NCBI RefSeq assembly: GCF_003201775.1
Contig: NZ_QJJZ01000003.1
Location: 248,001-312,000 of the forward strand
DNA: 64,000 nt
DNA from: Arenibacter sp. ARW7G5Y1
GTDB lineage: Bacteria; Bacteroidota; Bacteroidia; Flavobacteriales; Flavobacteriaceae
Reading direction: 5' to 3'
Below, in pieces: positions 33,722-41,940 of the stretch. The notes under the pieces are model-generated. The model was not told where the DNA came from and did no database searches. It saw only the letters and a program-made list of their open reading frames with translations. Both the position numbers and the translations under genes were made by a program. The first letter of the stretch is position 1; each line of letters opens with the position of its first letter.

Positions 33722-35398
33722 TTATAATTCATCGGTTACACAACCTTGGGAGGCCGATGACACCGTTTTTGCATATTTGTATAAACTACCTTTTTTGACC
33801 TTTAGGGGTGGTTGTACCCAGTTTGCCCTACGCGTTTTGATCTCTTCCTCGGACAATGCCACAGAAATACTATTTTTTTCTGCATCAATGGTGATGACAT
33901 CCCCATCCTTCAGGAGGGCTATAGTTCCTCCATCTTGTGCTTCAGGGCATACGTGGCCCACAACAAAACCGTGTGTACCTCCAGAAAAACGACCATCCGT
34001 AATCAAGGCTACATCCTTCCCTAATCCGGCACCCATAATAGCAGCGGTTGGTTTCAACATTTCCGGCATACCTGGGCCACCTTTTGGTCCTTCGTACCTA
34101 ATAACCACAACATCTCCTTTTTTTACCAAACCTTTGCCTATACCGGCATTGGCCAAAAATTCATCATCAAAAACTTTTGCAGGACCGGTAAAGTGCAATC
34201 CTTCCTTTCCTGTAATCTTGGCTACCGCACCGTCTATTGCAAGGTTTCCGTATAAAATTCTCAAGTGTCCGGATTCCTTGATCGGAGCGCTCAATGGTTT
34301 AATAATCTGTTGCCCTTCTTTTAAGCTAGGAACCTCTGCAAGGTTCTCGGCTACCGTCTTACCGGTTATGGTCAAGCAATCTCCGTGTAGCATACCATTT
34401 TCCAACATAAACTTCATAACTGCCGGTGTACCACCAGCACGGTGTAGGTCTTCCATTAGATATTTGCCACTAGGCTTCAAATCTGCCAAGAATGGAGTGT
34501 TGTCACTAATTTTTTGAAAATCATCCAAGGTAAAGTCAACATCTGCCGCCTTTGCAATGGCCAGGAAATGTAGGACCGCGTTAGTGGAACCTCCCAATAA
34601 CGTAAGTAAGCGCACAGCATTTTCAAAAGATTTTTTTGTTATGATATCGCTGGGCTTAATATCGTTTTCCAATAGATGTCGTAATGCAAAACCCGCACTA
34701 ATGGCATCTTGTTTCTTTTCCTTACCAATAGCGGGGTTGGAAGAATTGTATGGCAAGGCCATTCCCAAAGCTTCAATGGCAGAGGCCATGGTGTTGGCAG
34801 TATACATACCGCCGCAGGCGCCCGCTCCGGGACATGCATTTTGAATGACTCCTTTATAATCCTCTTCGTTCATAGTTCCGGCTACCTTTTCGCCCCATGC
34901 CTCAAAGGCAGAAACTACATCCAATTTCTTATCCTTGAAACAACCAGAGGCAATAGTACCACCATATACCAAAACAGATGGTCTGTTTAATCTAATCATG
35001 GCCATTAGCGCACCTGGCATGTTCTTGTCACAACCTACAACTGTTACCAAACCATCATAGTTCATAGCTTGTACCACAGTTTCCATAGAATCTGCAATGA
35101 TATCCCTGGATGGAAGTGAGTATCTCATACCATAGGTACCCATTGAAATACCGTCACTTACACCTATCGTATTGAACACGAGTCCAACCAAGCCCCCTTT
35201 TTCGGTTCCAAGTTTTACTTCTTGTGCCAGATCATTCAAATGCATATTACAAGGATTGCCCTCGTAACCAGTACTTCCAATTCCTATCAAAGGTTTTTTT
35301 AGATCCTCTTCATCCAATCCTATGGCGTATAACATAGCCTGAGCGGCGGGTTGTGTGGGGTCCTGGGTAACGTTTTTGCTAAATTTATTTAATTCCAT
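33722..35398 (-). CDS. ilvD: Dihydroxy-acid dehydratase
   Basis: 558-residue iron-sulfur dehydratase of the IlvD/Edd family. It turns dihydroxy acids into the 2-oxo acid precursors of valine and isoleucine. Cluster cysteines are in V-G-C-D-K-N-M-P-G and in [17 protein letters not shown], both present. The late G-R-F-S-G-G-T-H-G motif is intact. It is the first gene of the ilvDBNCA operon, with a candidate promoter about 50 nt upstream. Confidence 0.96.
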   Translation of the reverse strand: MELNKFSKNVTQDPTQPAAQAMLYAIGLDEEDLKKPLIGIGSTGYEGNPCNMHLNDLAQEVKLGTEKGGLVGLVFNTIGVSDGISMGTYGMRYSLPSRDIIADSMETVVQAMNYDGLVTVVGCDKNMPGALMAMIRLNRPSVLVYGGTIASGCFKDKKLDVVSAFEAWGEKVAGTMNEEDYKGVIQNACPGAGACGGMYTANTMASAIEALGMALPYNSSNPAIGKEKKQDAISAGFALRHLLENDIKPSDIITKKSFENAVRLLTLLGGSTNAVLHFLAIAKAADVDFTLDDFQKISDNTPFLADLKPSGKYLMEDLHRAGGTPAVMKFMLENGMLHGDCLTITGKTVAENLAEVPSLKEGQQIIKPLSAPIKESGHLRILYGNLAIDGAVAKITGKEGLHFTGPAKVFDDEFLANAGIGKGLVKKGDVVVIRYEGPKGGPGMPEMLKPTAAIMGAGLGKDVALITDGRFSGGTHGFVVGHVCPEAQDGGTIALLKDGDVITIDAEKNSISVALSEEEIKTRRANWVQPPLKVKKGSLYKYAKTVSSASQGCVTDEL

Positions 35399-35448
35399 TA
35401 ATTTGTATACTTTGTATTTTAATACTATCCTATATAAACTACGACTAC

Positions 35449-35456
35449 CAAAGATA
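35449..35456 (-). promoter_or_regulatory. Candidate -10 box of ilv operon
   Basis: Minus-strand TATCTTTG fits TAnnTTTG and lies about 50 nt before the ilvD ATG. No clean TTG at -33. The leader would be about 45 nt, with no leader peptide and no room for an attenuator. Confidence 0.4.
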
Positions 35457-35825
35457 AAAGTTTAAAACCCCTTAGATTTTTAACATAAATAATTGATTTA
35501 AATTCAATTATAATGATTTAATTTTAAATATCTGATAATCAAATGTTTAAACATATAAACCATATCATATTCAGTAGGTTTTTATTCTTTGATAAACCTT
35601 TTGTTATCCACTTAAAAAGAACATAAATCCAAGCTTTTGGTTTGTCAAAACTTTAAAAAAAAGCCTGTATCAAATATATCTGATACAGGCTTTTTAAATA
35701 AATAGAAATCCGTATCATCCCAGTTATGGGACGATAATGACCAATTTTATTATGCTTCCATTTATTTTCATAAGTGTAAAATTAGGCATTAAAATTTAAT
35801 TGACAAAGAAATAAATTTCCACCCC
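35457..35825. other. AT-rich spacer upstream of ilvD
   Basis: Very AT-rich region between the ilv operon and the end of the 5-oxoproline operon. Apart from the terminator at 35658-35695 no gene is seen. Confidence 0.4.
35658..35695. terminator. Strong intrinsic terminator after pxpC
   Basis: AAAAAGCCTGTATCA (35658-35672) and TGATACAGGCTTTTT (35681-35695) form a perfect 15-bp stem with an 8-nt loop and T/A-rich flanks. It probably separates the upstream 5-oxoproline operon from the ilv operon on the minus strand. Confidence 0.85.
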
Positions 35826-36665
35826 CTATTTTAATTTGAAACGAATAAGGTCTCCTGGTCTTTTTTGTGCTAAAATGGACATGGCCATGTCCGATAACTG
35901 CAAAATTCTTGGATAACCACCCGTAGTCTGACCATCCTTCATTAAAATGATCAATTTTCCAGCAGGGGTAAGTTGTATTGTACCGGGCAATGTGGCGGAA
36001 GTCAACATGGATAGAGTGTTGCCTTCAATAGCCTCACTGAGTTGATATGCCATTCTGTTGTTCTCGTTGGCAACCGAGAATTCATTGTAAAATATTTGGG
36101 ACAACTGTTTATCAGTCAATAGATTGTATTCAGGCCCTTTAAAGACTTCCAATTGTGATTTGTCCAAAACGGAGTCTACTTTGAGTTTCGTAATTTTGGG
36201 ACTGAACTCTTTATATTTATTATAGGGAAGAGCAGGGATTTTTTTAATGGAATCGTGTTCGGTAATTGGTTTAAAGAAAGACCTGCTTCCCAACACCAGG
36301 GAAGTCTTGAACCCGTCCTTAATTGCCAAATAGGCCCTGAATCCCTTTAATAACTTGCCATAGGATAGGATATCACCACTATTGACCTTGTAGACTTTGT
36401 AGTGCTCAACGGCCATATCGTTCAGGGTAACCGACATTTCCGCACCGCCCAAAACAATATAGGTATCCTCTTCAAATTCCAGGGTTGGTCCCGTCATGGT
36501 TATTTCGAGGACGGCGCTGTTTTCCTCATTTTCCAACAAGGTATTTAGCTTTGAGGCGGTGAACGAATCCATAGCCCCGGCAACGGGCACCCCTTTGTCC
36601 CTATAGCCAAATCTACCGGAATCCTGTACAGTAGTGAAAAAGCCCGATTTTATAATGTTAAGCAT
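35826..36665 (-). CDS. pxpC: 5-oxoprolinase subunit C
   Basis: 279-residue protein of the biotin-dependent carboxyltransferase/KipA family, the third subunit of the bacterial ATP-dependent 5-oxoprolinase PxpABC. It opens with the family signature T-V-Q-D-S-G-R-F-G-Y-R-D-K-G-V-P-V and contains G-P-T-L-E-F and L-G-G-A-E-M. The C-terminal Q-T-T-G-G-Y-P-R-I motif is present. The complex hydrolyses 5-oxo-L-proline (pyroglutamate) to glutamate with ATP in the cytosol. The ATG overlaps the end of pxpB by 8 nt. It is the last gene of the operon and is followed by a strong terminator. Confidence 0.93.
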   Translation of the reverse strand: MLNIIKSGFFTTVQDSGRFGYRDKGVPVAGAMDSFTASKLNTLLENEENSAVLEITMTGPTLEFEEDTYIVLGGAEMSVTLNDMAVEHYKVYKVNSGDILSYGKLLKGFRAYLAIKDGFKTSLVLGSRSFFKPITEHDSIKKIPALPYNKYKEFSPKITKLKVDSVLDKSQLEVFKGPEYNLLTDKQLSQIFYNEFSVANENNRMAYQLSEAIEGNTLSMLTSATLPGTIQLTPAGKLIILMKDGQTTGGYPRILQLSDMAMSILAQKRPGDLIRFKLK

Positions 36666-37395
36666 TGAGCACTATTTTTTCTATGTTATAAATCCCAACC
36701 TCACTTTCAATTTTGTGCAATTGGTACTCCGCCATTGAAATTGGGTAAAATTGTATTTTATCGCCCACTTTAACGAAACAGGGGTTTTCCTTGTTTACAT
36801 CGAACATGGGAATGGGACATTTGCCAATAATATTCCAACCTCCAGGTGAATCCTGCGGATAAATTCCTGTTTGTTTTCCGGCCAGGCCAACCGAGCCCAT
36901 AAGTACCTTGGGTCTTGGCGAGGACTTGCGTGGCACTTCCAGAGTCTCTGGCACACCGCCCAAGTACATAAATCCAGGTAAAAAGCCAATGCCATATACT
37001 GTATAGATACCCTTGGAGTGTAATGCAGTGATATCTGCTATGGATCTGCCCAATTTTTCCGACAGCTCCTCCAGATCCAAGCCAAACTTTAAATCATAAC
37101 ATACTGGCAATCGCCAGAGATACCGCGTAGCTGGTTCAATTTTGCCTTTTATGGCATACCATTCCTTGATCTTGGGTTTAAAATAATCAAAATCGAGAAG
37201 AGTGTCCTTGCAGATCAATGTGAGTGAATTATAGGCGGGTACAAACTCCCACTCCTTTTCATCCAAGTGATTCTCCTTTAAGTATTGAATGAACTGAAGA
37301 ATCTCATTCAATATGGTTTCTTCCACCTTATTTGGCCACTCCACCAATATGGCATGGGCACCAAATTGCCTTACCGATATGTTAAAATTACTCAC
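36658..37395 (-). CDS. pxpB: 5-oxoprolinase subunit B
   Basis: 245-residue protein of the KipI/allophanate hydrolase subunit 1 family. Family motifs are Y-N-S-L (in P-A-Y-N-S-L-T), H-S-K-G-I-Y-T-V-Y-G-I-G-F-L-P-G-F-M-Y-L-G, P-R-K-S-S-P-R, and G-G-W-N-I-I-G. In B. subtilis KipI was first described as a kinase inhibitor, but the PxpABC role is now the established one. It starts with GTG in a GTGA overlap with the pxpA stop codon, since no in-frame ATG is near, and overlaps pxpC by 8 nt. Confidence 0.93.
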   Translation of the reverse strand: MSNFNISVRQFGAHAILVEWPNKVEETILNEILQFIQYLKENHLDEKEWEFVPAYNSLTLICKDTLLDFDYFKPKIKEWYAIKGKIEPATRYLWRLPVCYDLKFGLDLEELSEKLGRSIADITALHSKGIYTVYGIGFLPGFMYLGGVPETLEVPRKSSPRPKVLMGSVGLAGKQTGIYPQDSPGGWNIIGKCPIPMFDVNKENPCFVKVGDKIQFYPISMAEYQLHKIESEVGIYNIEKIVLNA

Positions 37396-38129
37396 TTCTT
37401 TATTAAGATTTGGTTCTTTGGTAAATGTCTTGAAAGATACGCTAATATTTGTAAAGTTGTTGGAGAATCCCCGTGAATACAGTAAGTGTCCGCTTTGATT
37501 TTTACTAGCCTCCCGGAAAGGGTCAAAACCGAACCTTTTGTAGCCATAATCAGTAAATGGTCCATAACGGCCTTGGGATCCTGAATCATGGCCCTAGGGT
37601 CTTTGCGGGACACTAGGGAGAGGTCTTCGTTATAATTGCGATCTACAAACGCCTCATATTTTATTTGAAACCCTAAGCGCCGGGCTTCCTCCCCTATTTT
37701 GGAATGGTACGGCACATATAGAAACACTTCCTTTTTATATTTTTCAATAGAGTCCAAAAATACCGCTGCCAATTTCCTGTCCTTGGCTACATCATTGTAT
37801 AAGGCACCATGGGGTTTTATGTGGTTCAGCACTGCCCCCAAGGATTTTAGAACAGTTCCTAATTCTTCCAATTGGGCTTGGATGCATTTTTTTAATTCAT
37901 CGTTGGCAATTTTGATACTGGTTCTCCCAAAATTTTCCCTATCCGGATAAGATGGGTGCGCCCCTATGAGAATCTTGTTTTCTTTGGCCAATGAGGCCAC
38001 TTTCATCATGGTGACTGTATCCCCGGCATGGCCACCACAAGCAATATTACAGGAGGAAATCAATGGCATTAGCTGAGCTTCGTTGCCTATTCCCTCCCCT
38101 ACGTCACAATTTATGTCGATATTCATCAT
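37392..38129 (-). CDS. pxpA: 5-oxoprolinase subunit A (LamB/YcsF family)
   Basis: 245-residue subunit with the family N-terminus N-I-D-I-N-C-D-V-G-E-G and the motifs N-I-A-C-G-G-H-A-G-D and G-A-H-P-S-Y-P-D. It forms 5-oxoprolinase with PxpB and PxpC. The open frame extends to a TTG at 38147, but the ATG pair at 38129/38126 gives the normal short N-terminus. With that start it lies 4 nt after the transporter stop, and its own stop overlaps pxpB by 4 nt. The transporter and the hydrolase are therefore made from one transcript. Confidence 0.93.
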   Translation of the reverse strand: MMNIDINCDVGEGIGNEAQLMPLISSCNIACGGHAGDTVTMMKVASLAKENKILIGAHPSYPDRENFGRTSIKIANDELKKCIQAQLEELGTVLKSLGAVLNHIKPHGALYNDVAKDRKLAAVFLDSIEKYKKEVFLYVPYHSKIGEEARRLGFQIKYEAFVDRNYNEDLSLVSRKDPRAMIQDPKAVMDHLLIMATKGSVLTLSGRLVKIKADTYCIHGDSPTTLQILAYLSRHLPKNQILIKK

Positions 38130-38133
38130 ATCT

Positions 38134-39327
38134 TTAAAATAACCCAAATACGGTTAATATGCTTTTTACACCAAGTATGACCGACAACACAATGATTATA
38201 ATTCCCAATATATTTTGAAATTGTGTGTTTTGATACTCCAACATTACTGTTTTCCGATTAACGATCCAAAGTAGAAAAACAGCTATAATTGGCAATAGCA
38301 TCCCATTGGTCACCTGGGCAAATTTAATAATCTCCAAAGGTTTTATTCCTATGGACATGGATAGAACGCCAACGAATAAAATGATCATCCAAACCATTTT
38401 GAACCGCAGGTTGTCCATAGTGGTATTCCATCCAAAACAGCTGTTGGCCACGTAGGCAGCGGCTAAAGGTGCGGTAATGGCAGAGGTTATCCCCGCCGCA
38501 AAAAGTCCTACTCCCATAAAATATTTGGCGCCTTCCCCATAAAGTGGTTCCAGGCCTTTGGTCATATCCATTATGTTGCTAATTTCGTTGGACGGAATAG
38601 CAGTTGCAGTAACAACGATCGCCATAGATACCGTACCTCCCAGAACAATGGACAATAGGGTATCCCTACGTGCTTCCTTCAAATTTTCTTTGGACTTCCA
38701 TTTTTCACTTACCAAAGAGGTATGTAAAAATAAATTATAGGGTACTACTGTGGTGCCTACCAAGGCAATAATGGTCAAAATACTTCCATCTGGAGCTTTG
38801 GGGATGAAAAGGCCATGTAAGATGGATGAAATATCGGGTTTTGTAATTATGGCGGTCAGTAAGAAGGATAGGCTCATGACCACTACCAAGGATACCAATA
38901 CCTTTTCCAGAACCTGATAATTGCCAAAAAACAAAAGTAGAAATGCAAAAATCCCCACTATCCAAGGATAAAAAATTAGATATTCCTGTCCAAATATAGC
39001 TTCCAAACCTAAGGAAGCACCTCCTATATTACCGCCCTCATAGGCTGCATTCCCTATGACTATTGCTGCCAGGATCAAACCCAGTACCATCATCTTTATC
39101 CAGCGAACACCTATCTCTTCTTTTATAACATGGGCCAATCCCTTCTGGGTCACAATTCCCAATCTCGCCGCCATTTCTTGTAGTACCGCAGTGGCCACAA
39201 TGGAGAGCAACATGGCCCAGAGAAGTGAATATCCATATTGTACTCCCGCAATGGAGCACACGGCAACGGTACCAGGACCTATAAAGGCTGCCGCTACCAA
39301 CACTCCTGGCCCCATCTTCCATTTCAT
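38134..39327 (-). CDS. NRAMP-fold transporter lacking metal-ligand motifs
   Basis: 397-residue inner-membrane protein with about 11 hydrophobic segments and the general NRAMP/MntH layout. The canonical TM1 metal motif D-P-G-N is replaced by G17-P-G-T20, and the TM6 M-P-H motif by V195-P-Y197. These positions coordinate Mn/Fe in true NRAMP metal transporters, so divalent metal transport is unlikely. It sits between a DUF2891 gene and pxpABC with 1-4 nt spacing, as B. subtilis YcsG sits beside the PxpA homologue YcsF. Import of 5-oxoproline or a related organic acid is the simplest inference. Mg transport, reported for another divergent NRAMP branch, is an alternative. Confidence 0.88.
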   Translation of the reverse strand: MKWKMGPGVLVAAAFIGPGTVAVCSIAGVQYGYSLLWAMLLSIVATAVLQEMAARLGIVTQKGLAHVIKEEIGVRWIKMMVLGLILAAIVIGNAAYEGGNIGGASLGLEAIFGQEYLIFYPWIVGIFAFLLLFFGNYQVLEKVLVSLVVVMSLSFLLTAIITKPDISSILHGLFIPKAPDGSILTIIALVGTTVVPYNLFLHTSLVSEKWKSKENLKEARRDTLLSIVLGGTVSMAIVVTATAIPSNEISNIMDMTKGLEPLYGEGAKYFMGVGLFAAGITSAITAPLAAAYVANSCFGWNTTMDNLRFKMVWMIILFVGVLSMSIGIKPLEIIKFAQVTNGMLLPIIAVFLLWIVNRKTVMLEYQNTQFQNILGIIIIVLSVILGVKSILTVFGLF

Positions 39328-39328
39328 C

Positions 39329-40432
39329 CTATTGGGCTGTATTTAAGGCATATAATGCAAAACTTCCCAACCAATGGGTACTACTGTAATTATTATCAAT
39401 TATACCGGGGAGGGAATAGTTAATATGATCGGTGGCTATTTGTTTTAAATGGGAGTATTGGGGAAGTGTCTGCGCAATACCGTACAAACACCAGGCCCTA
39501 CTAAAATTGAGGCCATCCAAATGCACTAATTTTCCATCTGTTCTGTCGGATACTTTTCCGGGTACCAGACTAAATTGGGGATCGGCCAATTGCGGTAAGA
39601 ATTTATCCAACCATTTCTTATACTTGTCAGGGCTATATATTTTTCTCACCAGATTGGCTTCTTCCAAGCATGGAGATAGAAAATCGAATCCGCTAGGTTC
39701 CCAGTTCAAAGGGCAATTGGCATCGCTTTCATAAAAACGGGCAACACTGGTGGTAATGGCATTTTTTAAGGCGTCGTCCTCAAGAACAACTGCATAGTCC
39801 CAAGCCAAGGAAAGCCCGAATGCGGTATTGCTATGTTCCCCAACCCTAATGGGGTAATTTAATTTCGGTAAAAATTCTATATAGGCAGCCACTATATAAT
39901 TTGTCAAAGGTTGTAAATTAGCTTCCAGGTCACGGGCCAAAGGGTCCTGCCAGGTATGGATCTCCTCGGCCAATTTTAAGATCCATGCCCACCCATAAGT
40001 CCGTTCATATGACTTGTTCCCTATCATGTTAAAATAATCTACTTCGGCCATAATATTTTCCTTGGAAATATTTTCTACCAATTTATTGCGTATTGTGGAA
40101 GCCTGATTTAAACTAGGGAACTGCTTTAGCAAAGAGACCAAGGACCAATGACCATGTACTGAGGAATGCCAATCGTAGCAACCATAAAATGCGGGATGCA
40201 ATTGTTTCGGACCGCCCAAATGTGTTGAATCCTGTAGAGACTGATTTAATTTGTTGGGATATTCGGTCTGTAGACATTCCAAAGGCAAACGCACCAGCCG
40301 GTTGGCTTCATTAAAAGTTAGCTCGGGCAGAGCCATGGATAAAGAATTATCAGGTAATGTCTTTTGTTGATTCCTACAGCTTACAAGAAAGACAAAGATC
40401 GAAAAAGTAGTAATGATTGTTTTATGGTCCAT
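39329..40432 (-). CDS. DUF2891 lipoprotein in 5-oxoproline operon
   Basis: 367-residue protein of the DUF2891 family. The N-terminus is a lipoprotein signal ending L-V-S-C (Cys19), so it works outside the cytoplasm. Conserved family sequence includes H-P-A-F-Y-G-C-Y-D-W-H-S-S-V-H-G-H-W near residue 100, with several His and an Asp that could form an active or binding site. The rest is alpha-helical, as in alpha/alpha barrels. Its function is unknown. It is the first gene of the five-gene operon and ends 1 nt before the NRAMP-fold transporter. A role in releasing or capturing pyroglutamyl compounds is inferred from position only. Confidence 0.85.
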   Translation of the reverse strand: MDHKTIITTFSIFVFLVSCRNQQKTLPDNSLSMALPELTFNEANRLVRLPLECLQTEYPNKLNQSLQDSTHLGGPKQLHPAFYGCYDWHSSVHGHWSLVSLLKQFPSLNQASTIRNKLVENISKENIMAEVDYFNMIGNKSYERTYGWAWILKLAEEIHTWQDPLARDLEANLQPLTNYIVAAYIEFLPKLNYPIRVGEHSNTAFGLSLAWDYAVVLEDDALKNAITTSVARFYESDANCPLNWEPSGFDFLSPCLEEANLVRKIYSPDKYKKWLDKFLPQLADPQFSLVPGKVSDRTDGKLVHLDGLNFSRAWCLYGIAQTLPQYSHLKQIATDHINYSLPGIIDNNYSSTHWLGSFALYALNTAQ

Positions 40433-40647
40433 TATTTTGGTTTGAAAAGCGAATATGTAAATATATAGGGATATTCCAAAATGCGGAAGAATAATTGTTT
40501 TTTAAAGGCCATGTGGTTTAAAAAGTAGGTCGTTCATCTAAAAAGTTGCAGTTCGTCTAAAAGATGGCCTTTTTGGATAACCCACATATAATAATCTAAA
40601 AATATTACGGTTATAATAATCCCAAATTAAATTTTTAACCTACTTGA

Positions 40648-41091
40648 ATGACATGTTTAGATTGTAATAAAGAGCTTGATTATCTTGACCACAAAAGAGC
40701 GATGGATCTCTTGGGAATAGAGCTTTGTGCGAAGCACAAAAGCAGAATGGAAAAGCTGATCAAACTTAAAAGTACCCCCAAAGAAGCCATACAATTATAT
40801 TATGGTTTAAAAAATGCAGGAGTAAATCCAATGCTGGAATGGTGGGATGGAAAAAAATCAGTTGATATTGCTATATCCAGGGTAAAACTTAATATAGAGA
40901 TAGACACGGAATACCAATCCATTACCCAAGAACAAGCCATCAATGATTTGGAAGAGGCTATGCATTCTTTTAGAAATGGATTTACCACCATTCGTATCCC
41001 CCATGTACTCATCAAATATTATTTAAAGGAAACCGTAGATAATATTTTGGGAATAATGGAAGGACTAAAGGCCAATATCAAGGTCGTTTAA
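40648..41091 (+). CDS. Zinc-ribbon protein with restriction-nuclease-like core
   Basis: 147-residue protein I cannot assign to a named family. Residues 3-30 carry C3-x2-C6-x20-C27-x2-H30, a small zinc-ribbon or treble-clef. Residues about 60-125 read like the core of DUF559/Vsr-type PD-(D/E)XK folds: V-D73-I-A-I, then L-N-I-E84-I-D86, followed by a helix and F-T-T-I-R-I-P. The His that usually follows the E-I-D-G stretch in DUF559 proteins is absent (D-T-E-Y-Q here), so activity is uncertain. Linker residues 31-60 are helical. It is followed by a GldL-like membrane protein gene on the same strand, 73 nt away; the two may or may not be linked. Confidence 0.8.
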   Translation: MTCLDCNKELDYLDHKRAMDLLGIELCAKHKSRMEKLIKLKSTPKEAIQLYYGLKNAGVNPMLEWWDGKKSVDIAISRVKLNIEIDTEYQSITQEQAINDLEEAMHSFRNGFTTIRIPHVLIKYYLKETVDNILGIMEGLKANIKVV

Positions 41092-41164
41092 CCTTTGATG
41101 CCATAGGGAAATGTCTTTTCAAGTAAGGACCGAGGCATTTCGGCTCAAGCAGAACTGAAATGCA

Positions 41165-41725
41165 ATGAATCTTAAAAACAATTTTATGGAAACAGAAAAG
41201 AAGATTTTGAGAACACCTTTAAGAATTGCCATTTCCCTACTTGTTGTAGGCTTTCTTTTTAAAATTCTACATATTACGACCCTCGCAAATCCAATTATTT
41301 TGTTTGCCCTTATTGCTATTGGTGTATTGTACGCGTGGCGATTTTGGAAAAGGACAAAGAAAGGATTTCTGCAATACAACAAATTGGTTTTAGTTACTTC
41401 TTGGTCCTTAAATGGAATTTTTAAAATCCTGAATATATCCCACAACGAGTTTTTTCAAGTATTAGGGGGCTTGGCATTCATTATTTGGATCATCATGGAA
41501 GGCACATCTTATCTCATTGATGACAAGGAAGATAATAGGAGCGATATTGCGTATTTTATGTGGAACACCATGATGATTATCGGCATATTGGCCATAATTA
41601 TCGGAAGCCTCACTAAAATATTGGAATGGGAGTATGCTACTCCTACCCTGATTACGGGATTCATACTTGTGGCCGCTTACGTTTTAAAGGACCTATTGGT
41701 ACAGAACCTGCAAAAGAAGGAATAA
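41165..41725 (+). CDS. GldL-motif membrane protein
   Basis: 186-residue integral membrane protein with about five hydrophobic segments. Three segments carry a repeated pattern ending in F-K-I-L or T-K-I-L: L-L-V-V-G-F-L-F-K-I-L-H-I, L-N-G-I-F-K-I-L-N-I, and I-I-I-G-S-L-T-K-I-L-E-W. The first is very like the N-terminal membrane motif of the gliding motor protein GldL. The protein lacks the large periplasmic part of GldL, so it is not GldL itself. An alternative start at 41186 (M-E-T-E-K-K) is equally likely. Function unknown; it is probably a Bacteroidota-specific membrane protein. Confidence 0.8.
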   Translation: MNLKNNFMETEKKILRTPLRIAISLLVVGFLFKILHITTLANPIILFALIAIGVLYAWRFWKRTKKGFLQYNKLVLVTSWSLNGIFKILNISHNEFFQVLGGLAFIIWIIMEGTSYLIDDKEDNRSDIAYFMWNTMMIIGILAIIIGSLTKILEWEYATPTLITGFILVAAYVLKDLLVQNLQKKE

Positions 41726-41940
41726 GGGGTTCTACGCCCTTTAATTTTACGGTGTAATTGTAAATATTTGAAATTCAATAGGATGTGGTATAGTAAGTAT
41801 ATTGATTAAAGATTTGCGATATCCGGAAAGTGAGTGTGCAATCGTTGTAATACTGTAGTTTTTTTTCATCTTCAAAGGCTTTTCAAATTTTCATGGAAAT
41901 ATCAAAATTTTGTGGTATTTTTTAACTTTAAATTGAAGCC

